NCBI GenBank assembly: GCA_963169045.1
Contig: CAUJDF010000044.1
Coordinates: forward strand, 248,001 to 312,000
Length of the DNA: 64,000 bases
Source: Myxococcota bacterium
GTDB lineage: Bacteria; Myxococcota_A; Bradymonadia; UBA7976; UBA1532
Direction: 5' to 3'
Position numbers and translations under genes: made by a program. The notes below the pieces were generated by a model that saw only the letters and a list, made by a program, of their open reading frames with translations, was not told where the DNA came from and did no database searches. Shown one piece after another: positions 25,472 to 34,390 of the stretch (within the stretch, counting starts at the first letter, position 1; each line of letters starts with the position of its first letter).

Positions 25472-26500
25472 TCAGCGGACGCTCCAGCCGACGCGCCCGT
25501 CCCGCAGGCCCCCGTCATCGGCCAGCGAGGCCCAGACGTAGCGCGGGCTGCCGACGACGGCGTCCACCGGCAGCCGACCGAATCGACGGCTGCCGAGCGC
25601 GTCGAGGCGGTTGTCCCCGAGGACGAAGATCTCCGCGGGACCCAGCGTCACCGGCGGCGGATCGTCCGTCGCCGACTCGAGGCGGTCGTAGGTGACCACG
25701 TAGGCATGCGGCCCGTTCTGCTCCTCGAAGCCATCGAGGCCGGCGAGGCGCTCCGCCTCGGCGCCGTCGCCGAACCGCGCCACGCGCAGCTCGTCGAGCG
25801 GCGTCCGCGGGAGGGGCGCGCCGTCGATCACCGGCCGGCCCTCCCGCAGCTGCACGGTGTGGCCCGCGGTCGCGATGACGCGCGTGACCAGCGGCCCCGC
25901 CGGCGGCCAGGTGACGACCACCAGCTCCCCCGGCGTGGGATCGCGCTCGCGGAACGTCCAGCGGTCGAAGAGCAGGCGGTCCCCGGGAAGCAGCTTCGGG
26001 AACATGGAGTGATCGGCCACCTCGAGGGAGCCGACGAACAGCCCGGTGACGACCTCCCCGGTGACGTAGAGCGGGAGGACGCCCAGCCCGAGCCAGAACG
26101 CCAGGTAGGTCACCGGATGGTTGAAGGGGCGCAGCCGGAAAGCGGGGCCGTCGCGCCGCACGCGCCGCAGCAGATCGCGCGCCAGGACGACCTGCAGCGC
26201 GAGCCATGCCACCCCGAAGACGATCGCCGGCAGGAGCGGCACGAAGAGCCACCGCGCCCACAGCAACGGCAGCGTCGCGCAAACGGCCAGCACGCCGAGC
26301 CAGATGGCAAGCCCCAGGCGCAGCTCGCCGCAGTAGAGATGGCCCAGCCCCGGCATGAGGAGCCCGAGCGCCAGCGCCACCCCGGGGCGGCGCGGCACCA
26401 CGCCCTCATCGCGCACGGCCGCCCTGTTTTGCCTCGCCTGCACGGTGCTCTGCGACGTCTCTGGACCGCCTGGGACGGGCACTGTACCCGGGTTGACCAC
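25472..26500 (-). CDS. Signal peptidase I-like (S26) membrane protein lacking the general-base lysine
   Basis: 342 residues from a GTG; internal GTG starts are possible, because the first 40 residues carry no domain and the first codon overlaps a divergent -35 box. Residues about 40-160 hold several hydrophobic segments (ALALGLLMPGLGHLYCG; LFVPLLPAIVFGVAWLALQV; TYLAFWLGLGVLPLYV). An S26 domain follows: ADHSMFPKLLPGD carries the usual Ser, and the box-E equivalent is VLGDNRLDALGSRRFG. The position of the catalytic Lys in box D (normally IKRVIGLPGD) reads VTRVIATAGH, a Thr, and the DSR motif reads GSR. It may be inactive, may use another base, or may act as a chaperone-like binder. Confidence 0.7.
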   Translation of the reverse strand: MVNPGTVPVPGGPETSQSTVQARQNRAAVRDEGVVPRRPGVALALGLLMPGLGHLYCGELRLGLAIWLGVLAVCATLPLLWARWLFVPLLPAIVFGVAWLALQVVLARDLLRRVRRDGPAFRLRPFNHPVTYLAFWLGLGVLPLYVTGEVVTGLFVGSLEVADHSMFPKLLPGDRLLFDRWTFRERDPTPGELVVVTWPPAGPLVTRVIATAGHTVQLREGRPVIDGAPLPRTPLDELRVARFGDGAEAERLAGLDGFEEQNGPHAYVVTYDRLESATDDPPPVTLGPAEIFVLGDNRLDALGSRRFGRLPVDAVVGSPRYVWASLADDGGLRDGRVGWSVR

Positions 26501-26521
26501 CCGGATCCAGTGGTGTTATGT
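26493..26521 (+). promoter_or_regulatory. Promoter of the HEAT lipoprotein gene
   Basis: TTGACC (26493-26498), a 17-base spacer and TTATGT (26516-26521). The leader of about 40 bases includes AAAGGGA before the ATG at 26567. Confidence 0.65.
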
Positions 26522-26566
26522 TCCGCCCCCGTACGTGCAAATCCTCAATCGCGAAAGGGATTTACG

Positions 26567-28249
26567 ATGCGTCGCGCAGCAGGTCCCCTGGGACTGGTGG
26601 CAGCGGTGTTGTTGTCCACGGGCTGCGGGCAGTCCGATCCCAACGCGCCCGAGACCTGGATCGCCAAGCTCGATGGCGCCGAGCGGCAGAAGGCCATCCG
26701 CAAGCTCGCCGAGCTGAAGTCCGAAGAGGCGGTCGAGCCGCTCATGGCCGCCTACAAGGGCGGCAACAAGTACGACATCATCAGCGCGCTGGCGACGATC
26801 GGCGACAAGCGGGCGCTCCCGACGATGGTGGAAGCCCTGCAGGAGAAGGACGCGAAGACCGGCGAAGTCGCCGCGCGCGTCCTCCTCGAGTGGAACGACA
26901 AGAGCAATCTCGCCACGTACCTGAACGTCGCCGTCAACCCGGCGACGCCCAAGGAGACGCGGCTCGGGGCGCTCAAGCTCGTCGCCGCCAACCCCGATCC
27001 GAGCGTCGTCGCGCCGCTCCTGCCCATCCTCGAGGCCGATCCCGACGCGCAGCCGATCGTCTTCAACGGCCTCGCCGCCGAGGCGCTCGGCAAGGTGAAG
27101 GCGAAGGAGGCGGTCGACGGCCTCGTCACGTGCCTCTGGCTCGACGACCACCTCCACCGCAACGAGGTGCCCAACTGCCGCATGGCGCTCAACCGCGTCG
27201 GACCCGAAGCGGCGGTGCCCAAGCTGATCGAGGTCCTCGAGCGCAAGAACCGCAAGGTCGAGGACCGCGCCCGCAAGCTCGGATTCGACAAGGGTGGCCT
27301 CATCGAGGCCAAGGCCGCCGAGATCCTCGGTGACATGCCGAGCCCGACCGCCGTCGACGCGCTGATCGCCGCGCTCAAGCGCCGGGAGGACATGCCGCCG
27401 TCGATCCAGAGCGATCCCAAGAAGGCGCAGCTCTTCGTGATGGCGGGCGTGCAGAAGACGATCTCGATCGCCAACGCCCTGGCGGTCATCGGCGACGAGC
27501 GCGGCGTGGAGCCGCTGCTCGAGATCGCCGCCGACGGCGAGAACGCGCTCGAGTACAAGCTGGCGGCGGTGCAGCAGCTGGCGTTCCTCGGCAGCCAGAA
27601 GGCCGTGCCCGGGCTGTTCAAGCTGCTCGAGGACGAGCCCCACCCGCAGGCCTGGGGCAGCCACGGCTTCCGGCTGCAGGTCGCGATCAACCTGGCGAAC
27701 CTCATCGACGGCAGCGACGCGAAGTCGCTCGAGAAGCTCGAGAAGACGATCCAGGGCATCCAGACGAAGATGAAGACCTGGCAGGCCGACGCCCAGAAGC
27801 AGGTCGACGCCGCGCCGGCCGACAAGAAGGCCGAGGCGTCGAACGACGTGAAGGCATACGCGCAGACGCTGGCCGACTACGACAAGACGATGGCGAAGAT
27901 CGCCGCGCAGCGCGAGTGCACCGTCGATCCGCTGTGCTGGGGCGGCAAGCTCGACCCGAAGAACGAGGCGGGCATCCGCACGCTGGCCGGGTACCGCTTG
28001 GCGCAGATGAGCGGCGCGAAGGACACCGCGCTGCAGCAGCTCGCGAAGTACGCCGGCGACGCTGATCTGACCGTGCGCAACGTCATCTTCTTCGGCCTGG
28101 ACCGCCTCGGCGACGAGTCGATCATCCCCACGCTCGAGCAGCAGCGAGTGATCGACGCGGCGGCGGCGGAGAAGGACAAGAAGCTGAAGGGCGCCGTCTA
28201 CACCATCGATCTGATGATGGCGAAGCTCAGCCACCGCAAGAAGGCCTGA
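26567..28249 (+). CDS. HEAT-repeat lipoprotein
   Basis: 560 residues. A lipoprotein signal ends in LLSTGC (Cys20). HEAT/PBS-lyase-type repeats fill the rest, for example KAIRKLAELKSEEAVEPLMA and NALAVIGDERGVEPLLEIA. A Lys/Ala-rich helical insert lies at about 385-450. Two Cys residues occur close together in ECTVDPLCWGGK. There is no catalytic motif; a protein-protein scaffold at the outer membrane is likely. It is the first gene of a same-strand run with the sigma-54 activator, 31 bases upstream of it. Confidence 0.8.
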   Translation: MRRAAGPLGLVAAVLLSTGCGQSDPNAPETWIAKLDGAERQKAIRKLAELKSEEAVEPLMAAYKGGNKYDIISALATIGDKRALPTMVEALQEKDAKTGEVAARVLLEWNDKSNLATYLNVAVNPATPKETRLGALKLVAANPDPSVVAPLLPILEADPDAQPIVFNGLAAEALGKVKAKEAVDGLVTCLWLDDHLHRNEVPNCRMALNRVGPEAAVPKLIEVLERKNRKVEDRARKLGFDKGGLIEAKAAEILGDMPSPTAVDALIAALKRREDMPPSIQSDPKKAQLFVMAGVQKTISIANALAVIGDERGVEPLLEIAADGENALEYKLAAVQQLAFLGSQKAVPGLFKLLEDEPHPQAWGSHGFRLQVAINLANLIDGSDAKSLEKLEKTIQGIQTKMKTWQADAQKQVDAAPADKKAEASNDVKAYAQTLADYDKTMAKIAAQRECTVDPLCWGGKLDPKNEAGIRTLAGYRLAQMSGAKDTALQQLAKYAGDADLTVRNVIFFGLDRLGDESIIPTLEQQRVIDAAAAEKDKKLKGAVYTIDLMMAKLSHRKKA

Positions 28250-28280
28250 GCCCCCTCTCCCCCCGCCCGGAGCCACCGTC

Positions 28281-30182
28281 ATGGCCGACGAGTCGCTCGT
28301 CGTCGAAGTCGTCAGCGGCGCGCGGGCGGGGACGCGGCTCTCCGTCGCCCTGCCGTGCATCGTCGGCCGTGCCGGCGACGCCGGCCTGACTCTGCCGGAC
28401 GCGCACCTCAGCAGTCAGCACGGCCGGTTCGACCGGGTGGACGGGGTCGTGCGCTACGTCGACCGCGGCAGCAGCAACGGCTCGGTGCACGTGCGCGGCC
28501 GGGCGGCGACGGCGCTCGACGCCGAGTGCCCAGAGTGCGAGCTCTGGGACGGTGACGAGCTCCACCTGGGCGATCCGATGCAGCCGGTGGTCCTGCGCGT
28601 GCGCCTCGCCGAAGCCGAGGCGGGCGCCGTGGTGGCGAAGCGCCCGATCGATCAGGTGCACGCGATCGCCGAACGCATCGTCGAGCCCGCGCGGCTGGCC
28701 ATCCTCTACCGCTCGACGGCGGCGCTGGCCCGCAGCACCGATCTCGAAGAGGTGCTCGGCGCTGGCGCCGATCTGGTCTTCGAGCTGTTGCCCAAGGCGA
28801 CGCACCTCGCCGTGGCGCTCAAGGAGCGCGGTGGCCGCTACCCCGTCGTCGCCACCCGGCGGCGCGGTGGCGGCAAGCCCGACATCCCCATCAGCCGCAC
28901 CCTCCTGCGGCAGGTGGTCGAGGATCGCGCCGGACTCCTGCTCACGAACGCCGCCGCACAGATGGCGCAGGTGCGCTCCGTCGTTCAGGCGGGCCTCGCG
29001 AGCACACTGGCGGTGCCGCTCTGGGCGGGCAACGAGATCGGCGGCGTGCTGCAGGTCGACAACCGCGCCACGCCGGGCCTCTTCAACGCCACCGACCTCG
29101 AGCTGCTCACCGTCGCCGCCGCACACATCGGCGTCGCCGCCGAGAACGCGCGGCTCGTGGCGCGCCTGCGCCTCGCAGAGCAGCGTCTGGAACGCGAGAA
29201 CCTGTATCTGAAGCAGAAGGAGCAGGACGAGACGTTTCCCGGCCTGATCGGGAGGAGCGCGGCCATCGAGCAGGTCATGCGCGGCGTGGAGAAGGTGCGC
29301 GACACGCGAGTGCCTGTGCTCATCCTCGGGGAGACCGGGACGGGCAAGGAGCTGGTCGCACGGGCCATCCACTATACGAGCAATCGACGCGACAAGCTCT
29401 TCGTGGCCCAGAACTGCAGCGCGCTCCCTGAGAACCTGCTCGAGAGCGAGCTGTTCGGGCATGTGCGTGGCGCGTTCACCGGCGCGGACCGCGACAAGAA
29501 GGGCCTCTTCGAGCTGGCCGACGGCGGCACGATCTTCCTCGACGAGATCGGCGAGATGCCAGTGCTCCTGCAGGCGAAGCTGCTGCGGGTTCTTCAGGAG
29601 GGCGAGATCTGGCCCATCGGCGCGCCGCGTCCGAAGCGCGTCGACGTGCGCGTCGTCAGCGCGACGCACCGCGACGTCGAGAAGATGGTCGCCGACGGCA
29701 CGTTTCGGCAGGACCTCTTCTACCGGCTCGCCGTGTACCCGCTGTCGCTCGCCCCGCTGCGGGAGCGCCGCGAGGACATCCCCGTGCTCGCGAAGCACTT
29801 CCTGACCCGCTACGCACGGGAATTCGGTCGTAGCCTGAGCGGGTTCACGCCCGAGGTGCTCGATCTGCTGACCGCCTACGACTGGCCGGGCAACGTGCGC
29901 GAGCTCCAGAACGAGATCCAGCGCGTGCTCATCGGCCGGCTCGAGGGCGATCTGGTGCTGCCCGAGGACCTGTCGCCGCGGGTGCGCGGCCACTCGAGCG
30001 CCATGGCCGAGGGCGACCTGCCGCGGGGCACGCTCACCGAGATGATGGACGCCGTCGAGCGCGTCCTGCTCGCGCGCGCACTCCGCGATCACGCCAACAA
30101 CAAGACGCGCACCGCCCAGGCGCTGGGCATCACCCGCGAGGGGCTGCACAAGAAGCTGGCGCGCTTCGGCATGGGCGCATGA
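28281..30182 (+). CDS. FHA-GAF sigma-54-dependent transcription activator (Fis family)
   Basis: 633 residues. An FHA domain (about 1-110) contains [16 protein letters not shown] and DRGSSNGS, the phosphothreonine-binding loops. A GAF domain spans about 145-295. The AAA+ domain (about 315-555) has Walker A GETGTGKE, the sigma-54 contact loop GAFTGA, Walker [12 protein letters not shown] and the arginine finger region. A Fis-type helix-turn-helix closes the protein ([20 protein letters not shown]). FHA-linked activators in myxobacteria are controlled by Ser/Thr kinases, and three such kinases lie in this window; that link is inference. Its TGA overlaps the ATG of the following HEAT gene. Confidence 0.95.
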   Translation: MADESLVVEVVSGARAGTRLSVALPCIVGRAGDAGLTLPDAHLSSQHGRFDRVDGVVRYVDRGSSNGSVHVRGRAATALDAECPECELWDGDELHLGDPMQPVVLRVRLAEAEAGAVVAKRPIDQVHAIAERIVEPARLAILYRSTAALARSTDLEEVLGAGADLVFELLPKATHLAVALKERGGRYPVVATRRRGGGKPDIPISRTLLRQVVEDRAGLLLTNAAAQMAQVRSVVQAGLASTLAVPLWAGNEIGGVLQVDNRATPGLFNATDLELLTVAAAHIGVAAENARLVARLRLAEQRLERENLYLKQKEQDETFPGLIGRSAAIEQVMRGVEKVRDTRVPVLILGETGTGKELVARAIHYTSNRRDKLFVAQNCSALPENLLESELFGHVRGAFTGADRDKKGLFELADGGTIFLDEIGEMPVLLQAKLLRVLQEGEIWPIGAPRPKRVDVRVVSATHRDVEKMVADGTFRQDLFYRLAVYPLSLAPLRERREDIPVLAKHFLTRYAREFGRSLSGFTPEVLDLLTAYDWPGNVRELQNEIQRVLIGRLEGDLVLPEDLSPRVRGHSSAMAEGDLPRGTLTEMMDAVERVLLARALRDHANNKTRTAQALGITREGLHKKLARFGMGA

Positions 30183-31495
30183 CGGTCGAGGCGCTCGTGG
30201 CGGCTCTCCGGAGCGGCGACGCCGAGGCGGCACGTGCCGCGGCGACCGTGCTCGGCGAGCGTGGCGACCGGCGGGCGCTCGGCGCGCTGGCCCAGGCGCT
30301 GCGCTCGCATGCCCCGACCGTCCGCGCCGCCGCCTGCGAGGCGCTCGGCGCCATCGAGGACGTGCGCGCCGTCCCGCCGCTCGTCTCCATGCTGCGCGAC
30401 GATGACGAGGACGTCCGCGCCGAGGCGTTCTCGGCGTTGTTTCGCATCGGGCAGGCGCGCGCGTCGGCGCTGCCGACGGAGGCGCTGGCCGGCGAGGATC
30501 CCGGCGCGCCGAGCGAGATGGCCACCCAGCTCGTCTGGCCGGCCGATCTCGAGGCCATCCAGCTCCTGCATCGCGGCCTCGGCGACGCCGATCCCGAGGT
30601 GCGCATCGGCGCGGCGTACACACTCGGTCGGCTCGGCGTCATCGGCAGCTTCGACGCCCTGGCGGCCCTCCTGCTGCGCGATCCCGACGACGACGTGCGC
30701 GCGGCCGCGGCCTTCGCGCTGGGCGATCTCGGCGAGCAGCAACCCGACAAGCGACGGGTCGCGGCGGTGCTCGCGCGCGCGTGGGCCAGCGTCGGCGACG
30801 CCGACGAGGTCGCGGTCCTCGTCGCTCGGGCGCTCGCGGAGCTCGCGCACCGCGACGGCTTCGACGCGCTCGGCGAGGCGCTCAAGCACCGGGACGATCG
30901 CGTGCGGCAGCTCGCGTGCATGGGGCTCGGACGCCTGGGTGATCCCGGCGCCGTCCCGCGGCTCGCGCGCGCGCTGCGCGATCCGCACAAGGGCGTGCGC
31001 CGCTTCGCCGCCGAGGCGCTCGGCCGGTTGGGCGATGCGCTCGCGATCAAGCCGCTCATCCAGGCGGTGCCGGGGAGCGACGCCGAGCTGCGCAGCACGG
31101 TCGGCGTGGCCCTCGACCGCCTCGATCGGACGGCGGTCCGCGGCGCGCTCCGGCACAGTCTGGGGGCGCCGGATGCTTCGCTGCGCGAAGCCGCCGCCTA
31201 CCTGATGGGCCGCGTTCGCGATGCCGAAGGCCTCGCCACGGCGCTGACGGACGCCGATGAGAGCGTGCGCAAGGCCGCCGCGCTGGCGATGGGCAGTTGC
31301 GCCGAGCCCGGCTTCCGGCCGGCGCTCGAGGGCGCCCTCGACGACGCGCACTGGCCGGTCCGCGTCGCCGCCGCGGAGGGCCTGCGTCGCCTGGGCGAGC
31401 GGGCCGCCGTCGGTGCCCTGCGCCGCCGCGCCGGCGATCCACACCCCGTCGTGCGCAACGCCGTCCGCGTGGCCCTGGAGTCCCTGGGGGGTTGA
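30179..31495 (+). CDS. Cytoplasmic HEAT-repeat protein coupled to the sigma-54 activator
   Basis: 438 residues with no signal peptide and no membrane segment. It is an uninterrupted HEAT/PBS-lyase-like solenoid, with units such as DEDVRAEAFSALFRIG, DPEVRIGAAYTLGRLG, DDDVRAAAAFALGDLG and HPVVRNAVRVALESLG. The ATG overlaps the activator stop as ATGA, and its own stop overlaps the kinase start (TGATG). This tight packing suggests it works with the FHA activator, perhaps as a regulator or adaptor; that is inference. No enzyme motif is seen. Confidence 0.8.
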   Translation: MTVEALVAALRSGDAEAARAAATVLGERGDRRALGALAQALRSHAPTVRAAACEALGAIEDVRAVPPLVSMLRDDDEDVRAEAFSALFRIGQARASALPTEALAGEDPGAPSEMATQLVWPADLEAIQLLHRGLGDADPEVRIGAAYTLGRLGVIGSFDALAALLLRDPDDDVRAAAAFALGDLGEQQPDKRRVAAVLARAWASVGDADEVAVLVARALAELAHRDGFDALGEALKHRDDRVRQLACMGLGRLGDPGAVPRLARALRDPHKGVRRFAAEALGRLGDALAIKPLIQAVPGSDAELRSTVGVALDRLDRTAVRGALRHSLGAPDASLREAAAYLMGRVRDAEGLATALTDADESVRKAAALAMGSCAEPGFRPALEGALDDAHWPVRVAAAEGLRRLGERAAVGALRRRAGDPHPVVRNAVRVALESLGG

Positions 31496-32115
31496 TGAGC
31501 CGTCCGCTCTACGTCGCGATCGAGGGCCCCATCGGCGTCGGCAAGACGACGCTGGTCGCGAAGCTGCGCGAGCGCATGCAGGCCCGCCTCGTGCTCGAGG
31601 TGGTCGAAGAGAATCCGTTCCTTCCCCTCTTCTACCAGGACAAGGAGCGCTACGCCTTCCAGACGCAGCTCTTCTTCCTGATGAGCAGGTTCGGACAGCA
31701 GCAGGAGCTCGTACAGGCCGATCTCTTCGCGCCGAACACTCTGGCGGACTACCACCTGCTGAAAGACCGCATTTTCGCACAGCTGACGCTCAAAGCCGAT
31801 GAGCTGGCGCTCTACGAACGTGTCTACACGTCCCTCGAGACGCAGATCCTGCAGCCTGACGTCCTCATCTATCTGCACGCCGACATCGAAGCGCTGCTGG
31901 CGCGCATTCAGCGGCGTGGCCGCCCATTCGAGGCCGACTTCGACGTGGGCTACCTGCGCGCGCTGTGCGAGATGTACACGCACTACTTCGCGCACTACCG
32001 CACGACCCCGCTGCTCGCGCTCGACACGACGGAAATCAACTACGTGGCGTCCGACGACCCGATCGAGCGGATCTTCGCCGAGGTGCTGCGCCTGTCCGGG
32101 CGGGCGGAGAACTGA
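31495..32115 (+). CDS. Deoxynucleoside kinase (deoxyadenosine/deoxyguanosine kinase family)
   Basis: 206 residues, typical length. The P-loop is GPIGVGKTT (residues 11-19) in the dNK context YVAIEGPIGVGK. EENPFLPLFYQD (about 39-50) matches the E-N-P-F-L-x-x-F-Y motif of bacterial dAK/dGK, and FQTQLFFLMSRF is the substrate pocket helix. DRIFAQLTL and the LID-type RIQRRGRPFE follow. It phosphorylates purine deoxynucleosides for salvage; the exact substrate cannot be told. The start overlaps the HEAT gene stop. The gene ends directly against the convergent RNase R gene with no gap. Confidence 0.9.
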   Translation: MSRPLYVAIEGPIGVGKTTLVAKLRERMQARLVLEVVEENPFLPLFYQDKERYAFQTQLFFLMSRFGQQQELVQADLFAPNTLADYHLLKDRIFAQLTLKADELALYERVYTSLETQILQPDVLIYLHADIEALLARIQRRGRPFEADFDVGYLRALCEMYTHYFAHYRTTPLLALDTTEINYVASDDPIERIFAEVLRLSGRAEN

Positions 32116-34278
32116 CTAGCGGCGCCGGCGCTTCAGCGTGTACGGCGTGGCGCGGCTCGCGCGGCGCACGAAGCGTGGCTCGGCGATGTGCAGCTCGACG
32201 CGGCGGCGGCGCGCGTCGACCGCCGCGACACGCACCTTCAGGCGGTCCCCGAGGCCGAACGTGCGCCCCGTATAGCGGCCGGTCAACATCGCCGCTTCCT
32301 CGTCGAGCTCGTAGTAGTCGTCCTGGAGAGTGTCGACGGGCACCAGACCCTCGACGAAGTGCTCGTCGATCTGCACGAAGAGGCCGGCGCCGATGACGCC
32401 GATGATTGTGCCGTCGAAGTCCTCGCCCACGTGCTGCGCGAGGAAGAGCGCCTTGTAGAGGTCCTGCACGGCACGCTCGGCCTCGACGGCGAGGCGCTCC
32501 TTGCGACTGCACTCGTTCGCGAGCTCCGCCAGCGAGCCCTCGGCGAAGCCGGAAGGCGTGCCGCGCAGCTCTTCCTTGAGCATCCGGTGGACGACAAGGT
32601 CCGGGTACCGGCGAATCGGGCTCGTGAAGTGCAGGTAGAAGCTCGTGCCGAGACCGAAGTGCAGGCCCGGCTCCTGCGAGTACACGGCGGTGGCCATCCC
32701 TCGCAGTACGAGCATGTTGAGCAGGCGATCGTGCGGATGGCCCTTGATGCTCCGGAGGTACTTCGTCAGCCGCGACGCCGTGATTCGACCCTTCACCGTC
32801 AGCGGCGCGCCGAGGGCCTCCGCCTGTGCCATGAAGCGCGTCAGCCCGGTCTCCGGCGGGCGATCGTGCACGCGGAACAGCGTCTGCCGTTCGGTGGCCG
32901 CAAAATGGCGCGCCACGACCTCATTCGCCGCGAGCATCGCCTCTTCGATCAGCTTGTGGGCCTCGTTCCGCTCGGCGGGGATCACCGCGCCGATGCCGCC
33001 GGCCGGATCGAAGACGAAACGCGCCTCGGGCAGCTCGATCTCGAGGTAACCGCGCCGCTGCCGCCGGCGGCGCAGGGCACGCGTGCAATGGAGCGCCGCT
33101 TCGAGGTTGGCGCGCTGCGCCTCCGCCGCGGGCTCGTCGTCGGGCATGGGCGCGTCGGCCGCATCGCGGAGTCCGAGCATGCGCGCCACACGCTCATAGG
33201 TGAACCGCACGTGGCTGCGAATCACCGCCTCATAGATCTCGTAGCGCCCGAGCTCGCCGTCGGGACCCACCGAGAACTCGACGACCATCGCCAGCCGCTC
33301 CTGCTCGGGCAGGAGGCTGCACAGATGTCCGGACAGGTGATGCGGCAGCATCGGCAGCACGCGGTCGGGCAGGTACGTGCTGGTACTGCGGGCGCGCGCC
33401 TCGGCGTCGAGCGCGGTGCCGGCGGTCACGAAATGTCCGACGTCGGCGACGGCGACGGTCATGGTCCAACCGCCGCGCCCGTCGGGGACCGCGTGCACGG
33501 CGTCGTCGAAGTCCTTGGCGCTCTCGGGATCGATCGTGAGCAGCGCCCGTCCCGTCAGATCGCGCCGTCGCCTGCGCTCGGCCTCGGGTACCGCCTCGCG
33601 GAGGGCCTCGGCCTCCTGGACCACCGCTTCGGGCATCTCGACGCGCAGTCCCAGGTCGTACACGAGGAGATCGGTCTCGCGGACCTCCGCCCGATCCTGG
33701 CCGAAGACCTTGAGAATTCGTGCCGCTGCGCCGCCGTGCTCCTCGTAGCGAACGAACTCCGCCGCAACGATCTCGCCGTCCTTCACACCCTGGGCCTCGA
33801 TGACGGCGACGTGCTCCGGCAGACGCGGATCCTGCGGGGTGACGTAGACGCCGCGCGGCGCTCGGCGGAACGTGCCGACGAAGGTGCGAGTGCCGCGCTC
33901 GACGACCTCGGTGACCACGCCCTCGAGGCGCCCGCGAGAGCCCGGGCGGACGCGGATGCGCACGCGATCCCGGTGCATGGCCGGACCGAGCTGCGTGCCA
34001 TGAACGTAGACGTCCTCGCCGCCGCCCTCGACAGCCACGAAGCCGTACCCGTGGGCGGTCACCGTCAGCGTGCCGGTGGCGACGGTGTCGCGCTCCGCCA
34101 GGGCGAAACGGTTGCCGCGCAGGCGCTCGACGCGTCCGCTCCCGACGAGCGCCTCGAGGCGCTCGCGCAGCTCGTATCGATCGGCGGCATCCTCACCGAG
34201 CCGGTGCGCGAGGTCGCGGAGGCGGATGGCGGTAGGGGGCGGCGGGAACGCGGCCAGTATCCGATCGTCGCTTGCCAT
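32116..34278 (-). CDS. rnr: Ribonuclease R (RNB family exoribonuclease)
   Basis: 720 residues. An N-terminal winged-helix-like region is followed by cold-shock domains (VTAHGYGFVAVEGGGEDVYV). The RNB catalytic domain carries TIDPESAKDFDDAVHAV, with the metal-binding aspartates, and RYPDLVVHRMLKEEL. A C-terminal S1 domain (FDGTIIGVIGAGLFVQIDE) and a basic tail (RRASRATPYTLKRRRR) end the protein. RNase R degrades structured RNA in the 3'-5' direction and helps tmRNA quality control. The ATG at 34278 was chosen over an upstream in-frame start, because a good promoter lies between them. Confidence 0.95.
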   Translation of the reverse strand: MASDDRILAAFPPPPTAIRLRDLAHRLGEDAADRYELRERLEALVGSGRVERLRGNRFALAERDTVATGTLTVTAHGYGFVAVEGGGEDVYVHGTQLGPAMHRDRVRIRVRPGSRGRLEGVVTEVVERGTRTFVGTFRRAPRGVYVTPQDPRLPEHVAVIEAQGVKDGEIVAAEFVRYEEHGGAAARILKVFGQDRAEVRETDLLVYDLGLRVEMPEAVVQEAEALREAVPEAERRRRRDLTGRALLTIDPESAKDFDDAVHAVPDGRGGWTMTVAVADVGHFVTAGTALDAEARARSTSTYLPDRVLPMLPHHLSGHLCSLLPEQERLAMVVEFSVGPDGELGRYEIYEAVIRSHVRFTYERVARMLGLRDAADAPMPDDEPAAEAQRANLEAALHCTRALRRRRQRRGYLEIELPEARFVFDPAGGIGAVIPAERNEAHKLIEEAMLAANEVVARHFAATERQTLFRVHDRPPETGLTRFMAQAEALGAPLTVKGRITASRLTKYLRSIKGHPHDRLLNMLVLRGMATAVYSQEPGLHFGLGTSFYLHFTSPIRRYPDLVVHRMLKEELRGTPSGFAEGSLAELANECSRKERLAVEAERAVQDLYKALFLAQHVGEDFDGTIIGVIGAGLFVQIDEHFVEGLVPVDTLQDDYYELDEEAAMLTGRYTGRTFGLGDRLKVRVAAVDARRRRVELHIAEPRFVRRASRATPYTLKRRRR

Positions 34279-34312
34279 GAGGCTGCCGTCGTCCCTCGGC
34301 GGGTTCGGCGGG

Positions 34313-34341
34313 AGTGTACGGCGTGCGCTTTGGCGTCTCAA
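34313..34341 (-). promoter_or_regulatory. Promoter of RNase R
   Basis: TTGAGA (34336-34341), a 17-base spacer and TACACT (34313-34318) on the minus strand. The predicted leader is about 28 bases with no strong ribosome-binding site. Confidence 0.65.
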
Positions 34342-34377
34342 CCTGCCTCTGACGTACCAATCCGATCCACACCCGTT

Positions 34378-34383
34378 TAGACT
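34378..34383 (+). promoter_or_regulatory. -10 box of the PEGA kinase gene, predicting a leaderless mRNA
   Basis: TAGACT is followed by exactly seven bases and then the ATG at 34391, so transcription should begin at or next to the start codon. No convincing -35 is visible at 16-18 bases upstream, and there is no Shine-Dalgarno sequence. Confidence 0.45.
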
Positions 34384-34390
34384 CCGTGAC

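Noticed and set aside
22225-25695. 1156-residue plus-strand open frame opposite the hybrid kinase
   Set aside because: Antisense shadow of a GC-rich gene. The minus strand carries receiver, HisKA and ATPase motifs in order.
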